Assembly: GCA_016927535.1 (NCBI GenBank)
Contig: JAFGMM010000044.1
Span: 1-53,701 of the forward strand
DNA from: Anaerolineae bacterium
Lineage (GTDB): Bacteria; Chloroflexota; Anaerolineae; Aggregatilineales; JAFGMM01
DNA: 53,701 nucleotides
Direction: 5' to 3'
In this document: one piece after another, positions 7,143-15,084 of the stretch
How the letters are laid out: every line of letters starts with the position of its first letter
How positions within the stretch are numbered: position 1 is the stretch's first letter
Notes under the pieces: generated by a model
What the model saw: only the letters and a program-made list of their open reading frames with translations
Databases searched by the model: none
Told to the model about the DNA's origin: nothing
Program-made: the position numbers and the translations under genes

Positions 7143-7774
7143 CTTCTCTCGTTTTCTTCTTTCGGTGGTGGAGGGCAGTGGCTGTCGTCGTTGACGCGCA
7201 TAATCATCGGGCGCATGTGCCCCAGGTGAATCGTCGTCATCGAAGCCGGTGAGATGGTAATGCGCTGGAAATGATCCAGGTGAACACCCAGGTAGTGCGC
7301 TACAACCAGGCGGATGATATCGCTGTGCGACACGACGACGACGCGCTCCCGTGGGTGCGCGCCCGCCACCGACTCAACCGCGTCGACCGCGCGCATCTGC
7401 GCCTGCCGGAAGGTCTCGCCCTCCGGGAAACGGGCGCGGCTGGGCAATACCTGCACCACGCGCCACATCTTGCGCTGCGCCAAGGTCTTGATTTCTTGGC
7501 CTTCCCACACGCCGAACTGCACTTCGTTGACCTCATCCAACGTTTGGATGGTCAAGCCGGGATGGTGGGCGGCGATGGCCTGCGCGGTCTCTATAGTGCG
7601 CTCCATCGGACTGGAGTATATCGCCTGCAAGGAGACTTTGCTAAGCCGTTCGCCCAGGGCTTGCGCCTGCGCCCGCCCGTATTCGTTCAGGTGGACGCCG
7701 GGCAGCCGGCCCGCCAGCTTGCCGGTTTTGACCCACTCGTTCTCGGCGTGCCGAACCAGGATGATTTCTGTCAT
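7136..7774 (-). CDS. histidine phosphatase (MSMEG_4193-like phosphomutase family)
   Basis: 212 residues. The phosphohistidine motif is at the start, LVRHAEN (the RHG-type loop, His9), followed by a second conserved Arg and the SPMERTIETAQAIA element. The second catalytic His is in VVVVSHSDIIRLVV. This is the histidine-phosphatase fold of phosphoglycerate mutase/cobC type. Together with the DUF3090 and SCO1664-like genes it forms a trio conserved in order between actinobacteria and Chloroflexi, so it is best named after the MSMEG_4193 family. The start at 7774 was chosen because the catalytic domain begins there; an upstream ATG at 7813 would add 13 basic residues. The tail is Pro- and charge-rich and ends in the heptamer repeat. 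A kinase-fold and a phosphatase in one operon suggests an antagonistic pair. Confidence 0.8.
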   Translation of the reverse strand: MTEIILVRHAENEWVKTGKLAGRLPGVHLNEYGRAQAQALGERLSKVSLQAIYSSPMERTIETAQAIAAHHPGLTIQTLDEVNEVQFGVWEGQEIKTLAQRKMWRVVQVLPSRARFPEGETFRQAQMRAVDAVESVAGAHPRERVVVVSHSDIIRLVVAHYLGVHLDHFQRITISPASMTTIHLGHMRPMIMRVNDDSHCPPPPKEENERSD

Positions 7775-7849
7775 AACTCGCTGCCTTTGCTCACGACGCG
7801 ATACAATCCTCATTGGGTAGTTTGTACAAGAAAGATGATAGCATAACCT

Positions 7850-8572
7850 ATGACGAATCAGGAGTCGATTCCGCTGTGGGGCCGGAGCCAGGCCGGCGGC
7901 GACCTGGTCTTGGTGGACCGGCGTCTGTACGCGATCCGCCGCCGCCGGCCCCGGCTGTGGCTGGGGCTGGCCGGCCTATTGTTGATTGTGACCGGGCTGC
8001 TGGTAGTCGGGCGCGCGGTATGGCTCCAGGCGCTCGGCGACTTCTTGGTCTACCGCCAAGCTCCGCACGCCGCCGACGCGATTATCGTGCTGGGCGGCGG
8101 CAGCGGCGAACGGTCGGCGCTGGGCGCGGCGCTGTACCGCGAAGGGTACGCGCCGCTGGTCATTACCTCGCGCCTGAAGGAGGATGAACTGTGTCCCGGC
8201 GCGGCGCCGGCGGCGCGGCTCGCGCGGGCCGGGGTGCCGGCCGGCGCGGTCCGGATTCTGGAGAACCCACGCTCGACCTACCACGAGGTTCTTATGGCGC
8301 GCGCGCTGCTGCAAGAACTTGGCGCGCGCGACGTCCTGCTGGTGACCGACACCTTCCACTCGCGGCGCGCCTATACGATCTTCTCGGAGATGCTGGCCGA
8401 TATCGGTGTTACAATTACCAGTGTGCCCGCCGAACCGGAATGGTTTAAGCTGGATGCCTGGTGGCACGACGAGGACAGCCTCCGGTCGGTGTTCAACGAA
8501 TACGCCAAATTCATCTGGTTTTATATCGGCCAACGTGCATCTATGCCTATGGTAGAGGAGCAGCCATCATGA
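7850..8572 (+). CDS. YdcF/SanA-like DUF218 membrane protein
   Basis: 240 residues. A basic stretch (RRLYAIRRRRPRLW) leads into one membrane helix at about residues 36-56. The DUF218 domain follows, with ADAIIVLGGGSGER (75-88), a YAPLVITS strand, ENPRSTYHEVLMARALLQ and LLVTDTFHSRRA. DUF218 proteins such as SanA and ElyC are linked to cell-envelope integrity and vancomycin sensitivity in E. coli, but the reaction is unknown. The gene is divergent from the phosphatase at 7774 and its TGA overlaps the ATG of the next gene (ATGA), so translation of the two is coupled. Confidence 0.75.
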   Translation: MTNQESIPLWGRSQAGGDLVLVDRRLYAIRRRRPRLWLGLAGLLLIVTGLLVVGRAVWLQALGDFLVYRQAPHAADAIIVLGGGSGERSALGAALYREGYAPLVITSRLKEDELCPGAAPAARLARAGVPAGAVRILENPRSTYHEVLMARALLQELGARDVLLVTDTFHSRRAYTIFSEMLADIGVTITSVPAEPEWFKLDAWWHDEDSLRSVFNEYAKFIWFYIGQRASMPMVEEQPS

Positions 8573-9207
8573 AGAAGTTGATCTTAACGGGTGGCATCTT
8601 GACCACTGCCTACCTGTTTTTTGCGCGGCCCCAGATGCTCAAATGGGGCACGCGCCTGGGCGAGAGCCAGCGCCGCCTGCCGGGCGACGATATCATCCCG
8701 GAGGTGAATTTCCGGGCCACGCGCGCCATCGACATCGACGCGCCGCCGGCGGTGGTGTGGCCCTGGCTGGCGCAGATGGGCCGCGACCGCACCGGCTGGT
8801 ATGCCCTGGACGCGCTGCTCAACAAAGGCATCCCCAGCGCGACCTATATCCGTTCCGACCTGCCGCCGCCGCAGGTCGGCATGAAGACGGACGCCGGCTA
8901 CGAGATTTTTCGATTGGAGCCGGGCCGCCTGTTGATCTTCGCCGGCTTTGCCATGCCGCTTGGCCCCGGCATGCTGTGCGACCGCACCCTTACGTATCTG
9001 CTGGAGCGGCACAAGGGCGGCGAACGAACCCGGCTGCTGGCGCGAACGCGCAGTTATGCGTATGGGCTGGCGGGGCTGGTCTACACGCGGCTGGTCGTCG
9101 AGGGGGTCGAGTTCTGGAAGGTGTACCGGCAGTTGTCGAACCTCCGCGCGCTCGCCGAGGCGGCGCCGGGCGCGGCGATGGGTTCCGTCGATGGGCGCAG
9201 CGCTTGA
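8569..9207 (+). CDS. SRPBCC-fold (polyketide cyclase-like) membrane-anchored protein
   Basis: 212 residues. A short hydrophobic N-terminus (LILTGGILTTAYLFFA) looks like a signal anchor. RAIDIDAPPAVVWPWLAQMGRDRTGWYALD is the opening strand and helix of a START/SRPBCC domain, with the WPWLxQMG...GWY signature seen in many hypothetical members. Such domains form a deep hydrophobic pocket for lipids or other small ligands; none can be assigned. The start at 8569 shares ATGA with the stop of the YdcF-like gene. It overlaps the next gene by 17 bases. Confidence 0.65.
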   Translation: MKKLILTGGILTTAYLFFARPQMLKWGTRLGESQRRLPGDDIIPEVNFRATRAIDIDAPPAVVWPWLAQMGRDRTGWYALDALLNKGIPSATYIRSDLPPPQVGMKTDAGYEIFRLEPGRLLIFAGFAMPLGPGMLCDRTLTYLLERHKGGERTRLLARTRSYAYGLAGLVYTRLVVEGVEFWKVYRQLSNLRALAEAAPGAAMGSVDGRSA

Positions 9208-9790
9208 CCCGGTTATCCGGCATGGCCTGTCGGAGTCGCACCGGCGGCGCGCGGCGGAGATTTTTTACACGGCGTTTCGTGAGAAGTACCGGGTGGTGTT
9301 AGGCAGCGAGGCGCAAGGCGCGGCGATCCTGGCGGCAGTGATGGACGCGCAGTGCGCCATTATTGCGCTGCTGGGCGATACGCTGGCCGGCGTCGCGGGC
9401 ATCCGCTATGCCGGCAGCCGGCTGAATCGCTGGCGCTATGGGCCGTTTATCGAACAGTTTGGGCGGCTGGGCGGTCTGGTGAGGGGGACGCTGATTCGCG
9501 TGGACCGCCGTCCGCAGCGCGCCGGTGAATTGTTGATGGATGGGCTTGCCGTAGACGCGGCGCTGCGCGGGCGCGGCGTTGGGACGGCGCTGCTCGATGC
9601 GGTGTGCGCGTTCGCGCGGGAGCATGGCTATGAGACCGTGCGCCTCGATGTGGTAGACACCAATCCCCGTGCGCAGAAATTGTACGAACGGGTCGGCTTT
9701 GTCCCGACCGAGACGCACCGCTTGCCGGTGTTTCTCCGGTCGATCATCGGTTTCTCGGCGTATACGACGATGGTTAAGGCAGCGTTATAA
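9191..9790 (+). CDS. GNAT family N-acetyltransferase
   Basis: 199 residues. Motif A is complete: MDGLAVDAALRGRGVGTALLDAVCAFAREHG, with the R-G-x-G-V-G acetyl-CoA pyrophosphate loop. Motif B follows as VDTNPRAQKLYERVGFVP. The substrate cannot be told. The start at 9191 lies inside the last codons of the SRPBCC gene, so it is the third gene of a tight plus-strand operon. Its 3' end overlaps the end of the converging YfhO-like gene by 17 bases. Confidence 0.8.
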   Translation: MGAALDPVIRHGLSESHRRRAAEIFYTAFREKYRVVLGSEAQGAAILAAVMDAQCAIIALLGDTLAGVAGIRYAGSRLNRWRYGPFIEQFGRLGGLVRGTLIRVDRRPQRAGELLMDGLAVDAALRGRGVGTALLDAVCAFAREHGYETVRLDVVDTNPRAQKLYERVGFVPTETHRLPVFLRSIIGFSAYTTMVKAAL

Positions 9791-12227
9791 TGGGCGCGGA
9801 TCTGCGACGCCCGAACAGCAGCGCTGCGCACGCCGCCAGCCCGATGAGGGTGATCGCGCCGCCGGCCAGCGCGGAATCTGCCGCGTAGTAGAAGACGACT
9901 TGGTGTTCACCCGGCTCGATCCACACCGCGCGGAACGCCAGGTTTGCCCGTTGTATGTCGGTCGGCGCGCCGTCCACGGTCGCGCGCCAGCCCGGATACC
10001 ACGTATCCGCCAGCGCCAGCCACGCGCCGGCCCCGGTCTGCACGGCCAGCTTGATCTCCTGCGGCGTCGCCTCGACAATTTCGACCATTCCACCGCTGCC
10101 GCCGGCCGGCGGGAGTTCCGGCCCGATGAGCAGCACGGTCTGCGCCGGGTCCCATTCGCCGCCCAGCATGTACGCCTCCAGCGCGGCTTGATCTTCGAAC
10201 CCCATCGCCTCCGGTACGGTCCACGCGCGCAGCGCCGGCTCCGGCGCGAGCCAGCGATTTGGATCGTCCGGGTCTTGTGACCAGGCCGGCGGCCCGCCGT
10301 TCCCGTAGACCACGCTCACGCCCGCCGCGTGCAGCAACGGCCCGGCTTTCGCCGGCCCGGCCTCCTCGATCAACTCCAGGTAGCGCACGTGGTCGCCCGG
10401 CTGCATCGGATCGAAGTTGTTGAGATACGCCACGCCGTCGAGCATGTTCATGTTGGGCAGCATCGAGCGGCGCACCGCCGGCCAATTGTCGCGCGCTACC
10501 GTGAAGTCGTTGAAGCGAAACCAGCCTTTCGCGTCGCTTTCCTGGTTGAACGCGACGAAATCCTGGTAGTCCTCGAACCAGTACGCGCGCCCGCCGTGCT
10601 CGCTGCGCAGCGCGTCCGGGACTTCGATGGGGTCGTAGAACGCGGCGGGTACGGTGGGGTTGACGCCCTGCCCGGCCCAGATCAAATCGACCGCGACGAA
10701 CAGAATCACCGCCGCCTGCCAGTACTTCGGCGAGACGCCCCACGCCGGGTCGGGCTGCGCCAGCGTGAGCACGGCGACGCCTACAATACAGCTTCCCAGC
10801 GCCGCCGCCGCCCGGATGAGCGCGTCTAGCGCCGCGTTCGCCGGGATGAAGTTCGGCGCGAGCAGCGCCACAACGACGATGCCCACGCCGCCGGCGGCGG
10901 CCAGCCGCGCGCCGTAGAAGGTCCACTTGCCGCGCCCCCAACCTGCCGCGCCGATGCTCGCCATGACGCAGAGCGCGAACACGGTCAGTAGCAGCCAGCG
11001 CGCCGGCCCCTGGAACATGCCGAAGGTGGACACGTAGCGCACCAGGAATTCGTATAGCGAAAACGGCGCGTGCTTGCCCAACGCCAGAATAAACGCGCCC
11101 AGGCCGAGCAGCGTAAAGAACGGCGTCGCTGCAAGAGAGTCGTCCGTGCTCATGTGAGCATCGCAAGAGGATGAAGATGGTTTCACCACGGAGAGCACGG
11201 AGTCCACGGAGATTTCAAGAGTTTCTCCGTGCTCTCCGTGTGCTCCGTGGTTATCTTTAGAGGACAGGCGACGGTCCGGCCATTTGCGGCGCTTGAGCCA
11301 CACAAAGAACGCCAGCACTGCCAGAACCATCGGCAGCAGCCCGATGTACGCCGCGTCCTCCCAGTACGCGCCCTTGCCTTGATAGCTGCCATCGGCGGGC
11401 GTGCCGAAGAAGCGCGGCGTGAGCTGGCTCAGCACCCGCAGCGGCCCGTAGGAGAAGTTGAGCAAGAACTCGGTGTCTTCAAGGCCGCCGGCGCGCTGGC
11501 TGGCGCGGAGTAGTTCCGCCGTCGGTACAAGCTGGACTGCCGCAATTGCCGCGCCGAGCATCACGCCGGCCAGCGCCAGAAGAAGCCCCTTGATCCTGTC
11601 ACGGCGGGATGTAAAGGTGAGCCACAGCGCATACAAGCCCGCGCCCAGCAGCGAATAGAATGTTAACTGCGCGTGCCCGGTGAGAAGCTGCATCGCTGCG
11701 ATCAAGCCAAGCGCTGCCACATCGCGCCGGCCGCGCCGATCGACGACGCGGTGTACGCCCCAGAACAGCCACGGCAGCCACGCCGCCGCCAAGACCATCG
11801 GCGGGGTGCCGAAGCGCGCGATGATGTAACCGGAAAACGGGTATGCCAGCGCGCCGATGGTGCGCCCGAACGCCGGTACGCCGAGCGCGCCGGTGAACAC
11901 CCACATACCCCACCCGGCCCAGATCAAATGCAGCACGCCGACGACGCCTATCGCCAGGTGCGCCGGGAGAAGTAGGTGTAACCCGTTCGGCGGGTAGTAG
12001 AAGGCGGTCTGGTAGTTCGCCAGGAGGGGCGCGCCCGCGCCGGCGTAGGGGTTCCACAGCGGCGCGCGCCCCGCCGCGAGTTCGTCGAACGCGAAGCGCT
12101 GCCACGGCACGAACTGCATCGCCGGCAGGCCCCAAAATAACGCCTGACCCGTGAACAGCGGGTAGAACAGAATCAGCGCAACCGGGACGACGACCAGCCA
12201 GGGGGGGAAGGGCGAGAGTTTGCGCAT
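9774..12227 (-). CDS. YfhO-like polytopic membrane protein (copy 1), with a repeat-encoded insert
   Basis: About 817 residues with many hydrophobic segments. The YfhO-type N-terminal half has FxDELAAGRAPLWNPYAGAGAPLLAN and YPPNGLHLLLP. A large C-terminal extracytoplasmic beta-rich domain is followed by a last helix near the end. YfhO proteins are proposed to transfer or flip sugars at the cell surface (for example lipoteichoic-acid glycosylation in Bacillus); the job here is inferred. Between two hydrophobic segments (about residues 310-365) lies a hydrophilic stretch, including NHGAHGEHGETLEIS, encoded by a palindromic repeat (11185-11251) kept in frame. The start at 12227 shares TAATG with the stop of the upstream gene, indicating coupling. 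It is a paralogue of the gene at 15044. Confidence 0.75.
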   Translation of the reverse strand: MRKLSPFPPWLVVVPVALILFYPLFTGQALFWGLPAMQFVPWQRFAFDELAAGRAPLWNPYAGAGAPLLANYQTAFYYPPNGLHLLLPAHLAIGVVGVLHLIWAGWGMWVFTGALGVPAFGRTIGALAYPFSGYIIARFGTPPMVLAAAWLPWLFWGVHRVVDRRGRRDVAALGLIAAMQLLTGHAQLTFYSLLGAGLYALWLTFTSRRDRIKGLLLALAGVMLGAAIAAVQLVPTAELLRASQRAGGLEDTEFLLNFSYGPLRVLSQLTPRFFGTPADGSYQGKGAYWEDAAYIGLLPMVLAVLAFFVWLKRRKWPDRRLSSKDNHGAHGEHGETLEISVDSVLSVVKPSSSSCDAHMSTDDSLAATPFFTLLGLGAFILALGKHAPFSLYEFLVRYVSTFGMFQGPARWLLLTVFALCVMASIGAAGWGRGKWTFYGARLAAAGGVGIVVVALLAPNFIPANAALDALIRAAAALGSCIVGVAVLTLAQPDPAWGVSPKYWQAAVILFVAVDLIWAGQGVNPTVPAAFYDPIEVPDALRSEHGGRAYWFEDYQDFVAFNQESDAKGWFRFNDFTVARDNWPAVRRSMLPNMNMLDGVAYLNNFDPMQPGDHVRYLELIEEAGPAKAGPLLHAAGVSVVYGNGGPPAWSQDPDDPNRWLAPEPALRAWTVPEAMGFEDQAALEAYMLGGEWDPAQTVLLIGPELPPAGGSGGMVEIVEATPQEIKLAVQTGAGAWLALADTWYPGWRATVDGAPTDIQRANLAFRAVWIEPGEHQVVFYYAADSALAGGAITLIGLAACAALLFGRRRSAPIITLP
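11185..11251. repeat. CACGGAG-type palindrome inside a coding sequence
   Basis: A 28-base arm (11185-11212) and its inverted partner (11224-11251), each built of CACGGAG units, differ at two short positions and enclose an 11-base loop. The element belongs to the family at 1750 and 14999 but lies within the open YfhO-like gene. It introduces no stop in that frame and reads through as His/Gly/Glu-rich peptide. Confidence 0.75.
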
Positions 12228-13831
12228 TAGTCCGGCGCCTCGTAGATTGTGTAACCCGCTTTGTCGTACATCGGCGTCAGGCCCGCCGCCCAAGCAGGGT
12301 CAGGGGCGGCGTCTGCGCCTTCGTGCGGCCCGTAGAACACGTAGTCGATGCCGTATTCTTCGTATAGTGAAGCAACGGCGGGAGGAGCCAACTCGTCGTT
12401 GAAAAACTTTTCCAAGATAATTTCTTTCTTCACCGATTGGAATGCTTCGGTTCGCAGGCCCAGGAAGACGCGCACATCGGCCCGCACGGTGAGGTAGTTG
12501 CCGGTCTCCAGCGCGCCGAGCACCACCGCGCCGCGCGGCGCATGGGCAGCCAGCCAGTCCATCGCGGCGATTTCGGCGGCGGGGTGGTAAACCGGCGGGG
12601 CCGGATTGAGCGCCCGCGCCGCGCCGCCTACCAGCAGCAGCGCCGGCGTGGGCAGTATCAGCGCCAGCACGACGCCAAACACGAGCCGCCAAGCGGCGCG
12701 CCGCGCGCGCTTGAGCTTGTTCGCCAGCCACGGCGCGATGGACCTGCGCAGCCCGGCGACCGCCAGGATCGCCAGCGGGACCAGCACGCCCTCGGCGAGA
12801 CGGCGCTGCACCGTGATGGGCAGATAAACCATCACCGGGGCGGCGGCGACCCATGCGGCCAGCAGCATGTAGCGCGGCGCGCACTTGCGCCACGCCCATA
12901 TTATCGCCGGGACCGCGAGCACGCCGTATCCGAAGACGTAATGCAGCGGGTGCGGTGAGGGGAGGGTATTCTGCGCGCCCCACGCGGCAAAGATTTCGTT
13001 GGTAGTGAACTGGTAGGCGTTGTAGAGCAGCGCGGCCAGCGGCGCAAGCGCGGCAACCACGGCGCGCCAGAACAGACTCCACGGGAAGCGCCGTTCGTGC
13101 GCCCACGTCGCCAATCCCCACACGCCCAGAATTACATAGAGCATGGCAATGTAGAACGGCACGATCATCCCCATGCCCGCCCAGCACAAGCCCGCGAGCA
13201 CAGACCGGCGCTTGAAGAACAGCAAGAAGCCGCCGAGCAGTAGAATCCGCGAGAAAATGAGATGCGGCAGCGAGTACAGGATAATGAACGTGTAGCCCTC
13301 CGGCAGCAAGAAATCGACCGGCTGCGAGCCAAGCCAGTCGCCCAGGCCGGCGATGTTGAGCAGCCAACCCAGCCCGCCGCCCGCGCTGATGATGACGGTT
13401 GCGGCGAGCCGCGCCGCGCCGCCGTGCAGGAACGCCGCGACGAAGCGATAGGTTATCAGGACGAGCGCCACGCCGGAGACGATGCGCGCGCCGTGATAGA
13501 CCAGCGCCAGCGCATCGACGAGGGCGGGCGTGCCGGGGTCGGCGAACAGCGCGGCGACCTTGCCCATCAAGATGTAGGGCAGCCGAAACAGCGCGCCGGC
13601 GTGCGGCTCCGGCGTGGCGAAGACGGTGAACAGCCAATCGCCGCGCGCGCCCAGTCGCATAGTAGCAAGGTAGGTGTTGATATCCTGCACGCCGAGCATG
13701 CTGCCGCCGAAGGTCCAATCATCGTTTTGCGCGGCGGCGCACAGGATGTAAGGGAGCGTGGTCAGCGCCATGAGGAGAACGGCGAAGATAAGGGCGCTGC
13801 GCCATTCGCGGGGCGAGATGCGGGTTACCAT
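12227..13831 (-). CDS. polytopic membrane protein, GT-C glycosyltransferase-like (copy 1)
   Basis: 534 residues with roughly ten membrane helices and a soluble C-terminal part. The first extracytoplasmic loop holds DINTYLATMRLGARGDWLF and TPEPHAGA. The paralogue at 17049 has the matching DGATYLAKMEQGYRGSLLF and TPEPHSGT, so a D-x-x-TYLA-x-M...TPEPH signature is shared. An acidic residue in the first loop is typical of GT-C enzymes that use lipid-linked sugars, so I propose that class, with moderate confidence. PSPHPLHYVFGYG and PITVQRRLAEG are also conserved between the two copies. It is co-translated with the downstream YfhO-like gene and overlaps the truncated PIN gene by 7 bases. Confidence 0.55.
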   Translation of the reverse strand: MVTRISPREWRSALIFAVLLMALTTLPYILCAAAQNDDWTFGGSMLGVQDINTYLATMRLGARGDWLFTVFATPEPHAGALFRLPYILMGKVAALFADPGTPALVDALALVYHGARIVSGVALVLITYRFVAAFLHGGAARLAATVIISAGGGLGWLLNIAGLGDWLGSQPVDFLLPEGYTFIILYSLPHLIFSRILLLGGFLLFFKRRSVLAGLCWAGMGMIVPFYIAMLYVILGVWGLATWAHERRFPWSLFWRAVVAALAPLAALLYNAYQFTTNEIFAAWGAQNTLPSPHPLHYVFGYGVLAVPAIIWAWRKCAPRYMLLAAWVAAAPVMVYLPITVQRRLAEGVLVPLAILAVAGLRRSIAPWLANKLKRARRAAWRLVFGVVLALILPTPALLLVGGAARALNPAPPVYHPAAEIAAMDWLAAHAPRGAVVLGALETGNYLTVRADVRVFLGLRTEAFQSVKKEIILEKFFNDELAPPAVASLYEEYGIDYVFYGPHEGADAAPDPAWAAGLTPMYDKAGYTIYEAPD

Positions 13832-14055
13832 GTCTCTGTCTGTAGCCCGTCCACGGCGCCGAAATGTGCGTCGCGTGTAGCGAGTGTGAGGTCGTGCTGT
13901 TTGGCAATTGCGGCAATCCAGATGTCGTTTTCCGGGATTGGGCGACCTTTGGCCTGAAGTTCGTTTTTGATTTCACCGAGTCGTTGACGGACGCCTTCTT
14001 CGCGGTTAAGGTAGGCTATGATAATGTTGGTGTCAAAGAGATAGGTCCCAACCAT
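13825..14055 (-). pseudogene. PIN-domain toxin (VapC-like) with an internal deletion
   Basis: About 76 residues, where VapC toxins have about 130. The front, YLFDTNIIIAYLN, carries the first catalytic Asp. The back, GRPIPENDIWIAAIA and LTLATRDAHFGAVDGLQ, carries the last acidic residues. The middle of the domain, which normally holds the conserved Glu of the TxxEL helix, is missing: the sequence passes from EEGVRQRL straight to EIKNELQAKG. The reading frame is intact, so this looks like an in-frame deletion of about 45-50 codons. The product probably has no ribonuclease activity, though its antitoxin partner is still present upstream. It overlaps both neighbours. Confidence 0.65.
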
Positions 14056-14281
14056 CCCAATCGATCCTTTCGCAGTCCTCTTCAATCGCCCGCATCATTT
14101 CGTCCAAAGCGCCCGGCTCGAATTCAAAAGTATCCATTTTCGCCAGCCAGACTTCGCCGGGCATACCCTCTGGGGTGGGTTTGTGCAGCCGCCGCGCAAA
14201 GGCCAAGACCTGTGCTTGCTGCACCGGTGACAGCGACTTGAGTTCTTCAATAATCTGCTCTTTCAGTGACAGCGCTTCCAT
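14033..14281 (-). CDS. antitoxin-like small protein upstream of the truncated PIN gene
   Basis: 82 residues, acidic at the C-terminus. The N-terminus MEALSLKEQIIEELKSLSPVQQAQVLAFARRL is an amphipathic helix pattern of the DUF2281/VapB-like kind. The later segment GEVWLAKMDTFEFEPGALDEMMRAIEEDCERIDWDGW is the sort of flexible acidic tail that wraps a toxin. It overlaps the PIN gene start by 23 bases, the usual antitoxin-toxin order. AAGGAG precedes the ATG. It follows the Uma2 gene by 16 bases, so the run Uma2, antitoxin, PIN and the GT-C/YfhO module may be one transcript. Confidence 0.55.
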   Translation of the reverse strand: MEALSLKEQIIEELKSLSPVQQAQVLAFARRLHKPTPEGMPGEVWLAKMDTFEFEPGALDEMMRAIEEDCERIDWDGWDLSL

Positions 14282-14297
14282 TGCCTCACTCCTTACT

Positions 14298-14876
14298 CTA
14301 CGTTCGCAGCTTTTTAAATATCTCGCGCACGGGCAGCGACAGACCCGGCAGTACGTCGCCGCCGTCGAGTACGTCGTCAGGGCCGAAGATGTGCGCTTCG
14401 CCGGCAGGCTTGTAGACGATGACGGTCCTTGAACCGGGATATACTACCCACACCAGGCGCGTCCCGGATGATAGATAATCTATTACTTTGTCGTGGATAT
14501 CTTTGGCGCGGTCGTTCGGCGAAACGACTTCGGCGGCGAAGTCGGGCGCGCCGGGGAAGTACCCTCTAGGGGTCGGGGTGATTATGCGCGCTTTAGCGAT
14601 AAAACCGGCGTCCGGCGCGCGGACGGTATCGGGGTCGGTGGACAGCAAAAATCCACCCTCCGATGTCGTTATATCGCCCAGGTCGTGCGCTTCGGTGTGC
14701 AGGGTCAGCAAATGAATAAGCCATGCCGCGACCGTCATGTGTTCTGTGCCGCTGGGCGACATTTTGACAATTTCCCCCTTGACCAATTCATAGCCCTTGT
14801 CAAACCCCGGTGTCTCGAACATTTCACCGGCAGTGATAAGTTTTTCTTGGGCGGGCGCTTCTGGAACCGTGACCAT
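14298..14876 (-). CDS. Uma2 family (DUF820) endonuclease-like protein
   Basis: 192 residues. The PD-(D/E)XK-like core of Uma2 proteins is visible: YELVKGEIVKMSPSGTEH, then VRAPDAGFI with the conserved Asp, FAAEVVSPNDRAKDI with the Glu, KVIDYLSSGTRLVWVVYP, and LPGLSLPVREIF. These proteins are very abundant in Chloroflexi and cyanobacteria and are predicted nucleases; no role is established. A TATAAT on the minus strand (14919-14914) lies about 37 bases before the ATG. Confidence 0.85.
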   Translation of the reverse strand: MVTVPEAPAQEKLITAGEMFETPGFDKGYELVKGEIVKMSPSGTEHMTVAAWLIHLLTLHTEAHDLGDITTSEGGFLLSTDPDTVRAPDAGFIAKARIITPTPRGYFPGAPDFAAEVVSPNDRAKDIHDKVIDYLSSGTRLVWVVYPGSRTVIVYKPAGEAHIFGPDDVLDGGDVLPGLSLPVREIFKKLRT

Positions 14877-14998
14877 TGCCTGATCCTCGATCTCAACAGG
14901 TGAGCTTTGCTCTATTATACGTTATGTCCGCCGCCGGGCGCGCCAGTACAGGGCTTGTGCAAAGTCGCGCCGGCTCGAAATATGCAAAAGAATTTTCT

Positions 14999-15084
14999 AC
15001 CACAGAGGCACAGAGAACACAGAGTTTTGCAGAGTTTTTTTCTTTATCTCTCTCTTACCTCTGCGCCCTCTGTGCCTCTGTGGT
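14999..15084. repeat. CACAGAG-type palindrome overlapping the 3' end of a YfhO-like gene
   Basis: ACCACAGAGGCACAGAG (14999-15015) and its perfect 17-bp reverse complement (15068-15084) flank a centre containing ACACAGAG and a T-rich run. The right arm and part of the centre are translated as the last 14 or so residues of the gene ending at 15044. The left arm and the bases up to 14876 are intergenic. Confidence 0.8.

Noticed and set aside
14033-14085. Longer start (14085) for the truncated PIN protein
   Set aside because: It adds ten residues (MKRTAKGSIG) that lie within the antitoxin gene and are unlike VapC N-termini; the ATG at 14055 fits the family start.
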